In this document: in pieces, positions 10,070-19,431 of the stretch | Numbering within the stretch: position 1 is the first letter of the stretch | Layout: every line of letters starts with the position of its first letter | Assembly (NCBI GenBank): GCA_963705955.1 | Contig: CAVPLH010000007.1 | Span: 1 to 64,000, forward strand | DNA from: WHSW01 sp963705955 | GTDB taxonomy: Bacteria; Actinomycetota; Thermoleophilia; Solirubrobacterales; 70-9 | Reading direction: 5' to 3' | Length of the DNA: 64,000 nt | The notes under the pieces: generated by a model | Seen by the model: only the letters and a program-made list of their open reading frames with translations | Databases searched by the model: none | What the model was told of the DNA's origin: nothing | Translations under genes and position numbers: made by a program

Positions 10070-10602
10070 GAAGTTGAAGGCTCGAAGACCAGCGCTCGGC
10101 CTTCGGAATGCAGTGCGTGCGCCCGACGCGCAAACTCAAGGTGTTGGTCGAGCGCCGATTCCGGCATCCGAAGCGACTCGGCGGCTTCTCGGAGGAGTCG
10201 AACTTCCTGCTCGTCGAGGTCGAAATCAGCGCATGCGACGCCGGCGAGCTCTAACAGAATGACGTGCTGAGTGACGGGTGAATCAATCGATGAAAGCTCC
10301 TGACGAATCTCAGGCCACCCTCGTGGATCGTCCGGAAAGCCGTCGATCGCGAGCTCGCGGCCGAGGGAGGCCTTGAGTTCTCTCTCGAACTCGTGCAGGA
10401 CTTCGTCCGCCTCCATAACGTGTGCCGCGGCGTGACAAAACGTTTCGGCTTCAGACGGCGACAAGAGGTGCAGGAACATGCGCTGGTAGAGCCTATTGAT
10501 CCACCTCTCGGGCTGTAACGGAGCCTCCGGCGTCGCCCCTGGCCGTGGTGATTGGGGACCGAGAAACGCGCCATCCACATTCGCGTGGCGCGTTGCGCTC
10601 AT
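10066..10602 (-). CDS. TerB-like domain protein
   Basis: The frame is open with the likely ATG at 10602 (MSATRHANVDGAFLG), giving about 178 residues. An earlier in-frame ATG would overlap the divergent methyltransferase start. The C-terminal half reads VILLELAGVACADFDLDEQE followed by VRLLREAAESLRMPE, which resembles the TerB/tellurite-resistance helical fold (hydrophobic helix, acidic turn, E-x-x-x-L). The N-terminal part includes WINRLYQRMFLHLLSPSEAE and HVMEADEVLHEFERELKASL. TerB-like modules recur in phage-defence and stress islands as metal-binding or scaffold parts. It overlaps the ATPase start by four bases, so the two are translationally coupled. Role in this locus unknown. Confidence 0.5.
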   Translation of the reverse strand: MSATRHANVDGAFLGPQSPRPGATPEAPLQPERWINRLYQRMFLHLLSPSEAETFCHAAAHVMEADEVLHEFERELKASLGRELAIDGFPDDPRGWPEIRQELSSIDSPVTQHVILLELAGVACADFDLDEQEVRLLREAAESLRMPESALDQHLEFARRAHALHSEGRALVFEPSTS

Positions 10603-10629
10603 CGCAGGACCCACGTAGATTTGAGCAGT

Positions 10630-12183
10630 GTGAAGGGAGATCCGGCCGAAGCCGTTGCCCGCCATAGGAGCGCCCTGCATCGAACTCAACTATCGCGGCC
10701 GATTGCCCGTGCGCTTGAGGACGGCCTAATCGGGCCAGAGGTCTCAGTATTCGACTACGGCTGCGGGCACGGAGGCGACATCGACCGCTTGCGCGAGCGA
10801 GGGATCGCCTGTGAGGGATTTGATCCGCATTACCGGCCGGATGCTGCGCAGGTGGCCGCTGACGTCGTGAACCTCGGCTATGTCGTCAACGTCATCGAAG
10901 ACGTGGATGAGCGAGAGCAGGTTCTGCGGACGGCCTGGGATCTAGCGAGCAAGGTGTTGATCGTTTCGGCTCGCCTGATTTTCGAGGCCTGCGATGTCCG
11001 CGGTGAAGCTCACAACGACGGAACGCTCACCGGCCGAGGGACGTTTCAGAAGCTGTTCCAGCTCGATGAGCTGCGCTCGTGGATCGCGGACGTCTTAGGG
11101 GTCACTGCGGTCGCTGCGGAGCCCGGGATCTTCTATGCGTTTCGCGACGAGCGGGACGCTGAACAGCTTGCGATCTCACGAATTGGCCGCCGGCGTGATA
11201 CTGCGCGCCGCAGTGATGTCGCCTTTGAACGCAACGAGGAGCTGCTGCGCGCCTTCATGGATTTCGTTGAGCGCACGGGGCGCATTCCACGGAGGAGCGA
11301 GTTTGAACTCGAGGCGGAGCTGCGCCAGCACGTCGGAACACCACGACAGGCGTTCCAGCTCATCAAGCACGTCACCGGAGAGGAGCATTGGGATCGCATA
11401 AGGCTGGCGCGGTACGACGACTTGCTCGTGTATCTAGCGCTATCGAGATTCCGTCGCCGTCCGCAGGCTCTCGCCAGCTTCCGCCGGATCTGCAGTACGA
11501 CATCAAGGACTACTTTGGCAGCTATAAGGCGGCTTGCGATCAGGCTGATCGCACCCTCTTCGGCCTAAGGGAGCAGGAGCGCATCCGCGATGCGGCGCGG
11601 GCTGCCTCGGTCGGAAAGCGGCTACAGAGGGCGATGTACGTGCACACGAGCGCAATCGGAGATCTTCCAGTTGCCCTGCGCGTCCTTGAGGGCTGCGGCC
11701 GTGAGCTTCTCGGCGCAGTGCCTGACGCATCCGTGGTGCGCCTTGACCTCGATCGTCCCGGATCGCCTATCTGCAATATGCAGGGTTCGATCCGACCCTC
11801 ACCCCAAGCTGTCCGGTGTCTACACCGCGATGCTCGACGCAGTTCGCGCCGATTACGAGGACTATTCCGACCGCGACAATCCTCCGATCCTGCACCGCAA
11901 GGAGCTATTCGTGGCCGAGAGCTATCCGCTACGAGAAAAGTTTGCTCGGCTTACTGCACAGGAGACAAGAGCGGGCCTCTACTTCAACCCGAGCCGCATC
12001 GGGACAATGCGCGGCTGGGGGGAAGTCGTCAGCAACGCGGGCTATCGGTATCGAGGGCATCGATTGCTCGGCAGTCCGCATGCTCAGGTCGTGAGCCCGG
12101 CCCCGCTTCGAGACCGGCCATGCTCACCAACGAGGCTGCGAAGAGTTGATTTCACTGTCACGCAGCGCCGAAGACCTCTATAG
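10630..12183 (+). CDS. DNA phosphorothioation-associated putative methyltransferase, frameshifted
   Basis: A GTG at 10630 starts KGDPAEAVARHRSALHRTQL. The class I SAM-binding motif reads VSVFDYGCGHGGDIDRLRER, followed by FDPHYRP and VVNLGYVVNVIEDVDERE. Then come LIVSARLIFEACDVRGEAHN and GTLTGRGTFQKLFQLDELRS. This layout is that of the dnd-related methyltransferase family (TIGR04096). The C-terminal half LQYDIKDYFGSYKAACDQAD, IAYLQYAGFDP and LYFNPSRIGTMRGW is present after frame changes near 11460 and 11770. The exact stop is uncertain (12094 or 12183). The gene lies divergent to the TerB-like gene with only 27 bases between starts. Family members occur beside dnd/ssp genes, which supports the reading of the whole island. 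Confidence 0.8.
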
Positions 12184-12350
12184 GCGGTCTTCATGACCAT
12201 CAGGCACTCAACGGCCTGAGAATGGAGGCGGGCGCCGGACGCATGGGAGTCGGCCTGACCCTCTTCGGTGGCCGACCACAGCTCGCGCTCCACGAGATCT
12301 TCGAGGTACCGCCCGCGGTATCAACCCGAGCGAGCTGCCCTGGTCCGAGA

Positions 12351-13991
12351 TTAGCTAAATCGCTTGATCAAGCGGTATAAGCCCGGGCGGATCCGTCGAG
12401 GCTCCTCATGACCCGGAGGTCGGTTCGGATGATGAGGTCGGCCGAGCGCTCCGAGCCACCCCATCACCGCCCAGGTCGCCTCCAGATCCTCCCGGTTGTA
12501 GTCGAGGATCTGCCCCATGATCTCCGCCCGCACCGCCTCATCGCGCGTCTCCACCGCCTCGATGTACCGCGCCATCGACCACTCGCCGCCGTACTCCTCG
12601 AGCTGGCGCTCGTAGCCGGCGAGCTCCTCGATCGCCTTCAGGCCGTAGCTCGAGAGCGGCAGGGCGACCGACTCGTAGGTGATCGGCAGCAGGTCGAGCA
12701 GGTTCTCGCGCACCCGCGCCGCGATCCCGTCGCGGTCGCCGTAGCGGGCGAGGTAGAGGTCGATCTTCTGGCGCTCGTAGCTCGCCCAGTGGACGAAGGG
12801 GATGTCGCCGTGCTCGGCGAAGATCGCGGCGGCCTCGGCGAGGAAGTCGAACCAGCCCTCGCGATCCCCGTCGCGGCCGAAGCCGGCGGTCGCGGCGCGG
12901 AACTCGCCGGGCCGCTCGCCGAACACCTGCAGGCCCCAGAGGTAGATCTTCTCCATCTCGTCGAGCTGCGGCGGCATCCCCTCGAGGTCGAACATCACGT
13001 AGCTCGGGTGCTCGGGGATCGCCGGCGGCTTGAGCACGATCGGGCGGTCCTCGACCAGCGCCCGGGCGCTGATCAGCATCCGCTCGGCCCGCTCCTCGCC
13101 GACCTGCTTCGTCCCGCCGCCCCAGGGGCGCTCGACCTCGCCGAGGCTTTCGGCGTCGTAGTCCGCGAGCAGCTGGTCGAGCGTCTCGGTCCCGCGGCGC
13201 TCGAGCTCACCGGTCACCCCGACGCCGACCCACGGCAGCAGCCCGACCGAGCGCCGCTCCACGGCCCGCGGCCAGCAGCGGTCGACGAACCCGCAGCCGG
13301 CACACTTGCCCCATCCGACGGGCTCGTGCGGCTCGGCGTCGAGCATTCGGTCGAGGAGGATCCGCTCGAGCGTCTCGAGCGCCGCCTCGCCGCCCTCGTA
13401 GGGGATGTCGGTGATCGTCCCGGCGCCGTTGTGGACCTGGAGCGCGACCGGCGGCTCGCCGACGGTCTGCTCGTAGAGCCAGCCGTAGAGCGCCAGCTGG
13501 AGCTCGATCGCCGGGTAGCGGCCGGCGATCCGGCGGGCGAGCTTCGAGTCGCGGATCGCGTAGCCGGCGCGGGCGGGGAGGAGGAAGTCGGGGACGCCGA
13601 CGATCTCGACCTCGGTGCCGCGCGAGCGTCGTCTCGACGCGGAAGGCGCCCTGGTAGATCACGCGCTCGTTCTCGGCGATCAGCTCGGCGGTGCGCTCGG
13701 CGCGCTCGGGAATCGGCAGCGCCCCGAGGTCGATGTGGCGCGGAAAGCGGGTGAGGTGGCGGCGCTCGTGCTCGATCCCGAGGTCCATCAGCACCTGCGC
13801 GAGTACGGACTCGGGGGCGCCTCCTCGACGTCGTTCGCGCGCAGCCAGACGCGCAGGTCGCACTCCGACGGTCGGTAGAGCGAGAAGAAGTCGGTCGCGA
13901 CGAGTCGCGGCCGGCGGGGCGGATCGATGGCCTCGGATTCGATGTCCCGATTCTCCGCCGCCGGGCCGGACGACGCGACCGTCGCGCTCAT
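12351..13991 (-). CDS. TM0106-family RecB-like putative nuclease, frameshifted
   Basis: The ATG at 13991 overlaps the ARPP-1-like stop (ATGA). The N-terminus reads LVATDFFSLYRPSECDLRVW, the entry of the TM0106/RecB-like nuclease family (TIGR03491). It is followed by LMDLGIEHERRHLTRFPRHI. A cysteine cluster CAGCGFVDRCW (about 13255-13310) is typical of the Fe-S nuclease domain. The C-terminal half is an RNase-H-like domain with YVMFDLEGMPPQLDEM, PFVHWASYERQKIDLYLARY and ILDYNREDLEATWAVMGWL. Frame changes near 13800, 13620 and 13345 break an otherwise intact gene of about 545 codons. The gene marks the first well-preserved, high-GC coding unit next to the island. Function in repair or defence is inferred from family. 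Confidence 0.85.
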
Positions 13992-15013
13992 CGCCGCCGC
14001 GACGGCCTCCGCACGCGTCCCGCCCGGACCTGGCGCAGGGTCTGTGGCGTATCGGCGTCCTGAGGGAAGGCCGTCAGGTGGACCAGCTCGCCGTCGTGGA
14101 CCAGGGCCGAGCCCTCGAGCCCGTTGGCGGCGAAGCGCAGCTCCTCGCCGAGTCCGACGCCTTGCGTGCGGAGCGTGGGCCGGCAGTCACCGACCAGCAG
14201 CGTGAACCCGCGCGCGGTCTCCTCCGGCGGTGCGGGGAGATCGCCCTCGGATTCGTGCTCGAGCGCGTCGAGCGCGTAGCCCTGGACGAGCGGTCCGTGG
14301 AGGACGGCGTATGCATCGGGGTCGCTGACGAGGTCGAGCACTGCGAGCCGGCCGCCGATCGCGACCAGCGTCCCCGCTTGTCCGTCGTGGAGGCGGATCA
14401 GTTGGCGCATCCGGGAGAGCCGGTCTCGGCGCTGCTCGTAGATGTCGTGCATTGCGCCGGTCGATGAATCGATGTCGAGCCGGTGCGACTTCGCCGCGAC
14501 CTCGTCCCAGACCTCTCCCTGCTCGGCGCGCGCCTCCATCCCGCGCGAAACCCGCTCGCGGGCCTGGCGCGACTTCGCGCGGCGCAGCTCGGGGTACGCG
14601 GTCTGAGGCGCGGGCGAGAACGACTCGCGGTGGCGCGAGCCGTCCCAACGACCGGCCTCGACGCAGCTGACCGGCACGCGCAGCTTCGCCCCGGGACCGA
14701 CCAGCACCGAGACGTCGAAGGTGCGGTTCTGCTGGGCGCCGATCACCTCCTCGCCCTCGAGCAAGAGCACCGCGCGGTCGGTCGGGTTCTCGATCGCGAG
14801 ATCGTTGACCGAGGCGCCGCCGGCGAGCTCGCCGACGTGAAATCCCTGCGCCCGGGCCTGGCCGAAGGCGAGGTAGCGCAGGTTCGGCTCGGGAGCGAGG
14901 ACGGGGAATACGGTCAGCGGGCCGGCGAGGTCGGGCTCGCCGAGTCGCAGCGGCTCGCGGAGGAAGTCGCCGATTGATTCGGCCGGTTGGGTGGGGTGGG
15001 TTTCTGTGGTCAT
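13988..15013 (-). CDS. ARPP-1 (DUF6569) family protein
   Basis: The ATG at 15013 (MTTETHPTQPAESIGDFLRE) is favoured over a longer open frame without conserved sequence. The 341-residue product has the pattern of the ARPP-1/DUF6569 family: NPTDRAVLLLEGEEVIGAQQ, NRTFDVSVLVGPGAKLRVPV and SCVEAGRWDG. The end is a Gly-rich, beta-rich region with ALVHDGELVHLTAFPQD. The family name reflects its association with ARG and rhodanese/phosphatase proteins; no activity is established. Its stop overlaps the start of the TM0106-like nuclease, so the two are coupled. Confidence 0.7.
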   Translation of the reverse strand: MTTETHPTQPAESIGDFLREPLRLGEPDLAGPLTVFPVLAPEPNLRYLAFGQARAQGFHVGELAGGASVNDLAIENPTDRAVLLLEGEEVIGAQQNRTFDVSVLVGPGAKLRVPVSCVEAGRWDGSRHRESFSPAPQTAYPELRRAKSRQARERVSRGMEARAEQGEVWDEVAAKSHRLDIDSSTGAMHDIYEQRRDRLSRMRQLIRLHDGQAGTLVAIGGRLAVLDLVSDPDAYAVLHGPLVQGYALDALEHESEGDLPAPPEETARGFTLLVGDCRPTLRTQGVGLGEELRFAANGLEGSALVHDGELVHLTAFPQDADTPQTLRQVRAGRVRRPSRRR

Positions 15014-15110
15014 ATCGTGTCTGTCGTCGGCGCGGGCCGGAATCTGACGCGGGGCTACGACGCTGGTGGACGCGTCGTTCCGTTCGAGCGGGTCAGCGGC
15101 CGTCCGTCTA

Positions 15111-15296
15111 TCAGTCGTCCTCGTCCCTACGGCTGGGCCTGGGACCAATCCACCTGGAGACGAACGTGATCTCGGTCTGGCCCTCGGGCACCGTCTCGTC
15201 CTCCGCCATGCGTTTCGCGCCAGGATGCCGTTTCAGAAGCTCGCTTCCATCGTCCGGCGGAGGCGGTGAGGTCGGTGTGTCTTCGTCCGCGTTCAT
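15111..15296 (-). CDS. small acidic/proline-rich hypothetical protein
   Basis: A 61-residue frame starts at ATG 15296, overlapping the stop of the zinc-ribbon gene (ATGA). It reads MNADEDTPTSPPPPDDGSEL, then LKRHPGAKRMAEDETVPEGQ and TEITFVSRWIGPRPSRRDEDD-like charged ends. No domain recognised. The coupling overlap is the main evidence that it is translated. Confidence 0.45.
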   Translation of the reverse strand: MNADEDTPTSPPPPDDGSELLKRHPGAKRMAEDETVPEGQTEITFVSRWIGPRPSRRDEDD

Positions 15297-15889
15297 CTCG
15301 TCTTCGGTCGCGACGGGGCGCGGCGCTCTGACGAATGCCAGCCGGCCGGCCGGCCGGTTGGGGTGTCGCCGGACCGCGCCGGGCGGACCGTCCACTGCGG
15401 CAGCTCGCACCCGCACATCGGACACCACTTCGGAAACGTGCCGCCGCCCTTGACCAGGAGCCAGAACTCGGGGCTCCCGTCCTGCCAGCGGGCGCGGCAG
15501 GTCGGACAGCGGACCGAGGCGGTGCCGAGCTGCTCCGGCTCGGGCTCGATCGGTACGAGGCGGTCGGGAAGCCAGAGGCGCCGATAGCCGACCCGCGTTG
15601 CCCACTCGATCAGCACTGCCTCGGCACGCTCGATCGTGGTGCCGAGCGCGTAGAAGCGGACGCTGAGCTCGTCCTCGTCCTCGCCGTGGACGGTCAGGTC
15701 GGCGATCGTGATCCCGTCGGCCTCACGCCCTGGCATCAAATTGCCAAGTGGGCCGTTGGTGATCAGAAACGGCGCCCAGGCAGTCAGCGTCAGCCGCCGG
15801 CCGCGGATCGTCGCCCGCCAGGTCGGCGCCGGCGGACCGTCGCCGTCCCCGGTGAGCTCGTCGATGATCTCGTTGAAGTCCTCGTCCAC
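15293..15889 (-). CDS. hypothetical protein with C-terminal zinc ribbon
   Basis: The GTG start at 15889 sits behind a GAGAGGAGAG ribosome site; the longer open frame upstream is non-coding in character. The product of about 198 residues begins with an acidic stretch (EDFNEIIDELTGDGD). A beta-rich domain follows (TWRATIRGRRLTLTAWAPFL, DELSVRFYALGTTIERAEA). It ends with two CxxC knuckles, CPTCRARW and CPMCGCELPQW, that would bind one zinc ion. Function unknown; a nucleic-acid or protein adaptor role is possible. Confidence 0.6.
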   Translation of the reverse strand: MDEDFNEIIDELTGDGDGPPAPTWRATIRGRRLTLTAWAPFLITNGPLGNLMPGREADGITIADLTVHGEDEDELSVRFYALGTTIERAEAVLIEWATRVGYRRLWLPDRLVPIEPEPEQLGTASVRCPTCRARWQDGSPEFWLLVKGGGTFPKWCPMCGCELPQWTVRPARSGDTPTGRPAGWHSSERRAPSRPKTR

Positions 15890-16017
15890 GTCTCTCCTCT
15901 CGTTGAGAGTTAGGTCGCGCGGCGGGGCATCGAATCTGACGCTCAGCCCTCGCGCGGCCAAGCGGCCGATTCGCCGAGCGCGTGGCCGACACTCCGCGGT
16001 GATCTCCGCCCGTGCGC

Positions 16018-16707
16018 TTATCTCCGTCCGGATACCTGGAGCTCCGCGATCAGCTCGACCGCGTCGGTCTCGTCGCCGCCCTCGTCGGTGAGCTCGATCG
16101 CGCGCGCGTAGGCGCGCAGCGCCTCGTTGGTCTCGCCGATCGCCGCCGCGGCCTTGCCGAGCCAGCACCAGTTCCAGCTCGAGTGCGGCGAGAGCTCGCT
16201 GTAGAGGCGCAGGTGACGGTATGCCTCGTGGTAGCGCTCGAGCTCGAACAGCGTGTAGCCGATCGCGAAGTGCGCCATCAGGTCGCCGGTCTCCAGGCAG
16301 CAGCGCCAAGCGGTCAGGGCACGCTCGCCGCCGGCATTCGAGGCGAGCTCGAAGTAGGCGCGGTTGACGGTCGGCCCGTCGCCGAGCCAGGCCCGCGCCG
16401 CGAGCACGATCTCGCCGGCGGTGACGTCGGCGAGGCCGAGGACCGGGACGTCGAAGGTCGGCCCCGACCAGATCTCGCCGAGCTCGGGGTCCTCCGGATC
16501 GAAGCCGCTGAAGTCGACGACGTGGAAGCCGCGCGGCCGACGCAGGCCGACGGGAACGAAGTAGGCGAAGTCGTCGTCGACCGGGCGCCAGCAGCTCGGC
16601 GGCTGGCCGTCGGCGACCCGCCCGAACTCGATCGCGCTGAGAAAGTCGTAGTGCGGGTCGCGGCTGAGAAACAGGGTGGGGGCGTTCACGCCGGTCAAGT
16701 CGGGCAT
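16018..16707 (-). CDS. TPR-containing hypothetical protein
   Basis: The ATG at 16707 opens a clean 229-codon frame. The N-terminal half (TLFLSRDPHYDFLSAIEFGR, PRGFHVVDFSGFDPEDPE) is unfamiliar. The C-terminal half has tetratricopeptide-like helices: LMAHFAIGYTLFELERYHEA, WNWCWLGKAAAAIGETNEAL and RAYARAIELTDEG. TPR modules mediate protein contacts. No transmembrane segment or signal peptide is visible. It stands alone on the minus strand, divergent from the ECF sigma gene. Confidence 0.6.
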   Translation of the reverse strand: MPDLTGVNAPTLFLSRDPHYDFLSAIEFGRVADGQPPSCWRPVDDDFAYFVPVGLRRPRGFHVVDFSGFDPEDPELGEIWSGPTFDVPVLGLADVTAGEIVLAARAWLGDGPTVNRAYFELASNAGGERALTAWRCCLETGDLMAHFAIGYTLFELERYHEAYRHLRLYSELSPHSSWNWCWLGKAAAAIGETNEALRAYARAIELTDEGGDETDAVELIAELQVSGRR

Positions 16708-16795
16708 ACCTGCCTGAAGCTGACGCCGGCGGGCAGTCAGCCACCTCGGGAACCTCGCCGGCGCTGCGGACAGATAAGGGATAGTGGAATCGACG

Positions 16796-17410
16796 ATGAG
16801 CCAATCACGGCCGGTCCCGTCCGCGGCGGAGCGGTCTGACGAGCGAGAGCCGACGCCGGAGGAGTTCGGCGAGCTGTTCGAGCTCCACTCTCGGGCGATC
16901 TACAACTTCTGCTTTCGGCGGACGGGTGACTGGACCCTCGCCGAGGACCTGACCTCGGCGGTGTTCCTCGAAGCGTGGCGCAACCGCGGGCGCGTCGATC
17001 TCGTCTCCGAGCCGGCGTTGCCGTGGCTCTATGGGGTCGCGACCAACGTCCTGCGCAACCACTCGCGCACGCTGCGGCGGTTTCGGGCCGCGCTCGGGCG
17101 CGTGCCGGCGCCGGTGCCGGAGCCCGACTTCGCGGACGCCGCCGCCGAGCGCCTGACCGACGAACGGCGAATGCGCGCCGTGCTCGAGGTCGTCGACCGC
17201 CTGCCGCGGCGTGAGCGCGAGGTGCTGGCGCTGTGTGCCTGGGCGGAGCTCTCGTACGAGCAGGCCGCCGCGGCGCTCGGCCTGCCGATCGGGACGGTGC
17301 GCTCACGGCTCTCACGCGCTCGCGCGCGGCTGCGCGAGCTCGTCGGCGAGGACTCGAGCGTCGCGATCGCCGGCGGCGACGCAACCACAGGAGGTGACCG
17401 AGATGAGTGA
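16796..17410 (+). CDS. ECF RNA polymerase sigma factor
   Basis: I prefer ATG 16796 (MSQSRPVPSAA) to the GTG at 16784. Region 2 reads FELHSRAIYNFCFRRTGDWT and LAEDLTSAVFLEAWRNRG. Region 4 reads LPRREREVLALCAWAELSYE and QAAAALGLPIGTVRSRLSRA. At about 205 residues it matches a SigE-like ECF factor. Its stop overlaps the start of the membrane protein that follows, which is the usual arrangement for a sigma factor with its regulator. Confidence 0.88.
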   Translation: MSQSRPVPSAAERSDEREPTPEEFGELFELHSRAIYNFCFRRTGDWTLAEDLTSAVFLEAWRNRGRVDLVSEPALPWLYGVATNVLRNHSRTLRRFRAALGRVPAPVPEPDFADAAAERLTDERRMRAVLEVVDRLPRREREVLALCAWAELSYEQAAAALGLPIGTVRSRLSRARARLRELVGEDSSVAIAGGDATTGGDRDE

Positions 17411-18117
17411 CGACCTGCGGCTTCCGGAGCGGCGCGAGATGCCGCGCGCGCGCAAGGAGCAGCGCCGCGCACACCTCGTTCGCGAGCTGCGCGCAGGCGG
17501 GCGTCGCCGGCGCCTGCGGCGGCCGCTGATCATCGTCCCGGCGGTCTTGGCTCTGGTCGCCTCCGGGGCGTTCGCTGCGACTCGGATCTTCGACGACGAG
17601 CCCGTGAAGGGCGACTTCGTGGTCGTCGACTGCTACGAGCGGGCGAGCCTCGACGCGCCGTCACAAAACGCGGTTGCCGACCCGATCGCTGCGCCCGGCG
17701 AGCGGCCCGGCGACCGCACGCCGCAGGAGATGTGCGGCGCAGCTATGGGACACGGGCGAGCTGGGCGCCGGCAGGATCGTGCCGCCGGCTGGCGTCGTGT
17801 CTCAAGCATCGCGAGGTCGCGGTCTTTCCCGGCGGCCCGCGCACATGCGAGGCGCTCGATCTGCGCGAGCTTCCGCCGGACTATCAGTCTCGGGCAGCGC
17901 GGTTCACCGACTTCTTCGAGCGCGGCGCCGATGTGCTCGCGGAGTGCACGAGCGCCGAGGAGCTCAAGTCGAACCTGAACGCGCTCTACTCGGAGTTCGG
18001 CGTTGATTCCGGCACGGCGAGCGCCACATTCGAGCCGCTCCCGGGTCGCGATTGCGTCGGCGGCTGGCCCGCGTCCGCTCGCTCTCGTTCTACCTGCTCA
18101 GCATCCCGGACGGATGA
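17403..18117 (+). CDS. membrane-anchored protein coupled to the ECF sigma (possible anti-sigma), frameshifted
   Basis: The ATG at 17403 overlaps the sigma stop. An Arg-rich cytoplasmic segment precedes one membrane helix, LIIVPAVLALVASGAFAATR (residues about 42-61), then an outer domain with VVVDCYERASLDAP. Frame changes near 17735 and 17795 restore LWDTGELGAGRIVPPAGVV, REVAVFPGGPRTCEALDLRE and LAECTSAEELKSNLNALYSE. A last change near 18060 gives the end SLSFYLLSIPDG with TGA at 18115-18117. The topology and coupling fit a regulator of the sigma factor, but no zinc-binding anti-sigma motif is present, so this is inference. Confidence 0.55.
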
Positions 18118-18451
18118 CCACGACGACGACGCAGATCGGTCGGCCGACGGCCGCCGAGCGTCGGACTGAGCGTCGCCAGCACCGCCGCACGCTCGACGAG
18201 CGGGACTACTACTTCGGCATGATCCTGCGGCCTCGCAGCGCGAGCTGTGCTCGATCGAGGAGGCTGGTCCCGGTAGCCCGAGCGCGAAGCGTGCCTGGCG
18301 CGGGTCGCGCGCGCACAGGCGGCGCTGGGGAATGGGCGCGCACATCCGTAGCGACGAGCAGAAGATCGTCGACGCGTTCCGTCCGCAGCGGACCGCGTCG
18401 GGCGGCTACCGGCTCGAGAACGAGTTCCACATCCTGATCGCCCGCGCCTGA
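18114..18451 (+). CDS. small hypothetical protein, frameshifted
   Basis: The ATG overlaps the preceding stop (ATGA). The start reads MTTTTTQIGRPTAAERRTER and LDERDYYFGMILRP. A frame change near 18235 gives RELCSIEEAGPGS and finally MGAHIRSDEQKIVDAFRPQR and YRLENEFHILIARA before the stop. About 112 residues, third gene of the sigma operon. No family recognised. Confidence 0.4.
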
Positions 18452-18466
18452 CCGCCGGGCCGTCGA

Positions 18467-19401
18467 TCAGCCCGGAAGCGCCTGCCAGTCGGGGAAGCTC
18501 TCGGCGAACCCGAGGTCGAGCAGCGCGTGCTGGCCGGCACCGTCGGCGCCCATCAGCCAGAGGTCGGGCAATGCCCCGTTGCGGTCGCTGCCGAAGGCGA
18601 TCCGGGTAGCGCGCGGTGAGAACGCCGGGCCGGTGTCGAAGAACGGCCCGGTCGTCAGCCGGACGGGGTCCGAGCCGTCGGCGTCGACCTTGAAGATCGA
18701 CGACGACGAGATCGCGAAGTCGCGCTCGAAGACGAGCCGGCCGGCGCTCGGCGCCCACGCGGCCTGGTGGTCGTAGGCGGGCGTGGCGGTGATCGGCGTG
18801 ACGGTGCCGGTGGCGACGTCGACCGCGGCGATGTCCCCGGGGTCGCCGGTCTCGATCCCCCGGGTGAACGCGATCGCCGTCCCGGTGGGCGACCACGCCG
18901 GCTCGAAGTCGAGCGGGGTGCCGTGGGTGACGCGTTTGCGGTCGAGGCCGTCGGAGACGCGGAGCGTCCAGATGTCGAAGCCGTTGCCGGCGCCCGGGCC
19001 GGTGTAGGCGAGCCGCGTCCCGTCCGGACTCCAGGCCGGGTCGCGGGCGTCGATCCCGCTGGTCAGCCGCCGCTTGTCCGTGCCGTCGGCGTTCATCACC
19101 CAGAGCGAGCCCTCCCCGAACGGGGCGGCGGTGCGCCAGAAGGCGATCTGGGTCCCGGCGGCGTTGTAGGCCGGGCCGAACTCGTTCTGGTTCGCGCTCG
19201 CGGTCAGCTGGCGGACGCCGGTGCCGTCCGCCTTCGCGGTGTAGACGTCGGTCTGGGTGTGGTCGCCGGCGGGTGCCTCGCGGTTGAAGGCGATCCGGCC
19301 GTCGGTGCCGGGGAACGCGGCCTGCGCGACAGGCGCGGCGAGCAGCGCCACCGAGCGCTCCGATCGGCGAGCAGGAAGCTGAGGATTCGACGGCGACGCA
19401 T
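18467..19401 (-). CDS. secreted PD40/TolB-like beta-propeller protein, frameshifted
   Basis: The N-terminus at 19401 is an Arg-rich signal peptide (MRRRRILSFLLADRS), which joins LLAAPVAQAAFPGTDGRIAF after a frame change near 19350. The mature part has repeated WD40-like/PD40 blades: DVYTAKADGTGVRQLT, LWVMNADGTDKRRLTSGI, PAWSPDGTRLAYTGPG, PAWSPTGTAIAFTRG and FKVDADGSDPVRLTTG. It ends DLWLMGADGAGQHALLDLGF. Such propellers resemble TolB and the DPP N-terminal domain and act outside the membrane in binding or scaffolding. About 305 residues. The minus-strand frame stays open far upstream, but that is a GC artefact. Confidence 0.75.
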
Positions 19402-19431
19402 CTCGTCGCGATCCTACGTCAGTCGCAGCGC

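Noticed and set aside
12357..12374. Palindrome CGCTTGATCAAGCG resembling that at 56787-56802
   Set aside because: At 12.36 kb it lies inside the coding end of the TM0106-like gene (YRLIKRF), so a regulatory role there is unlikely; the similarity may be chance.
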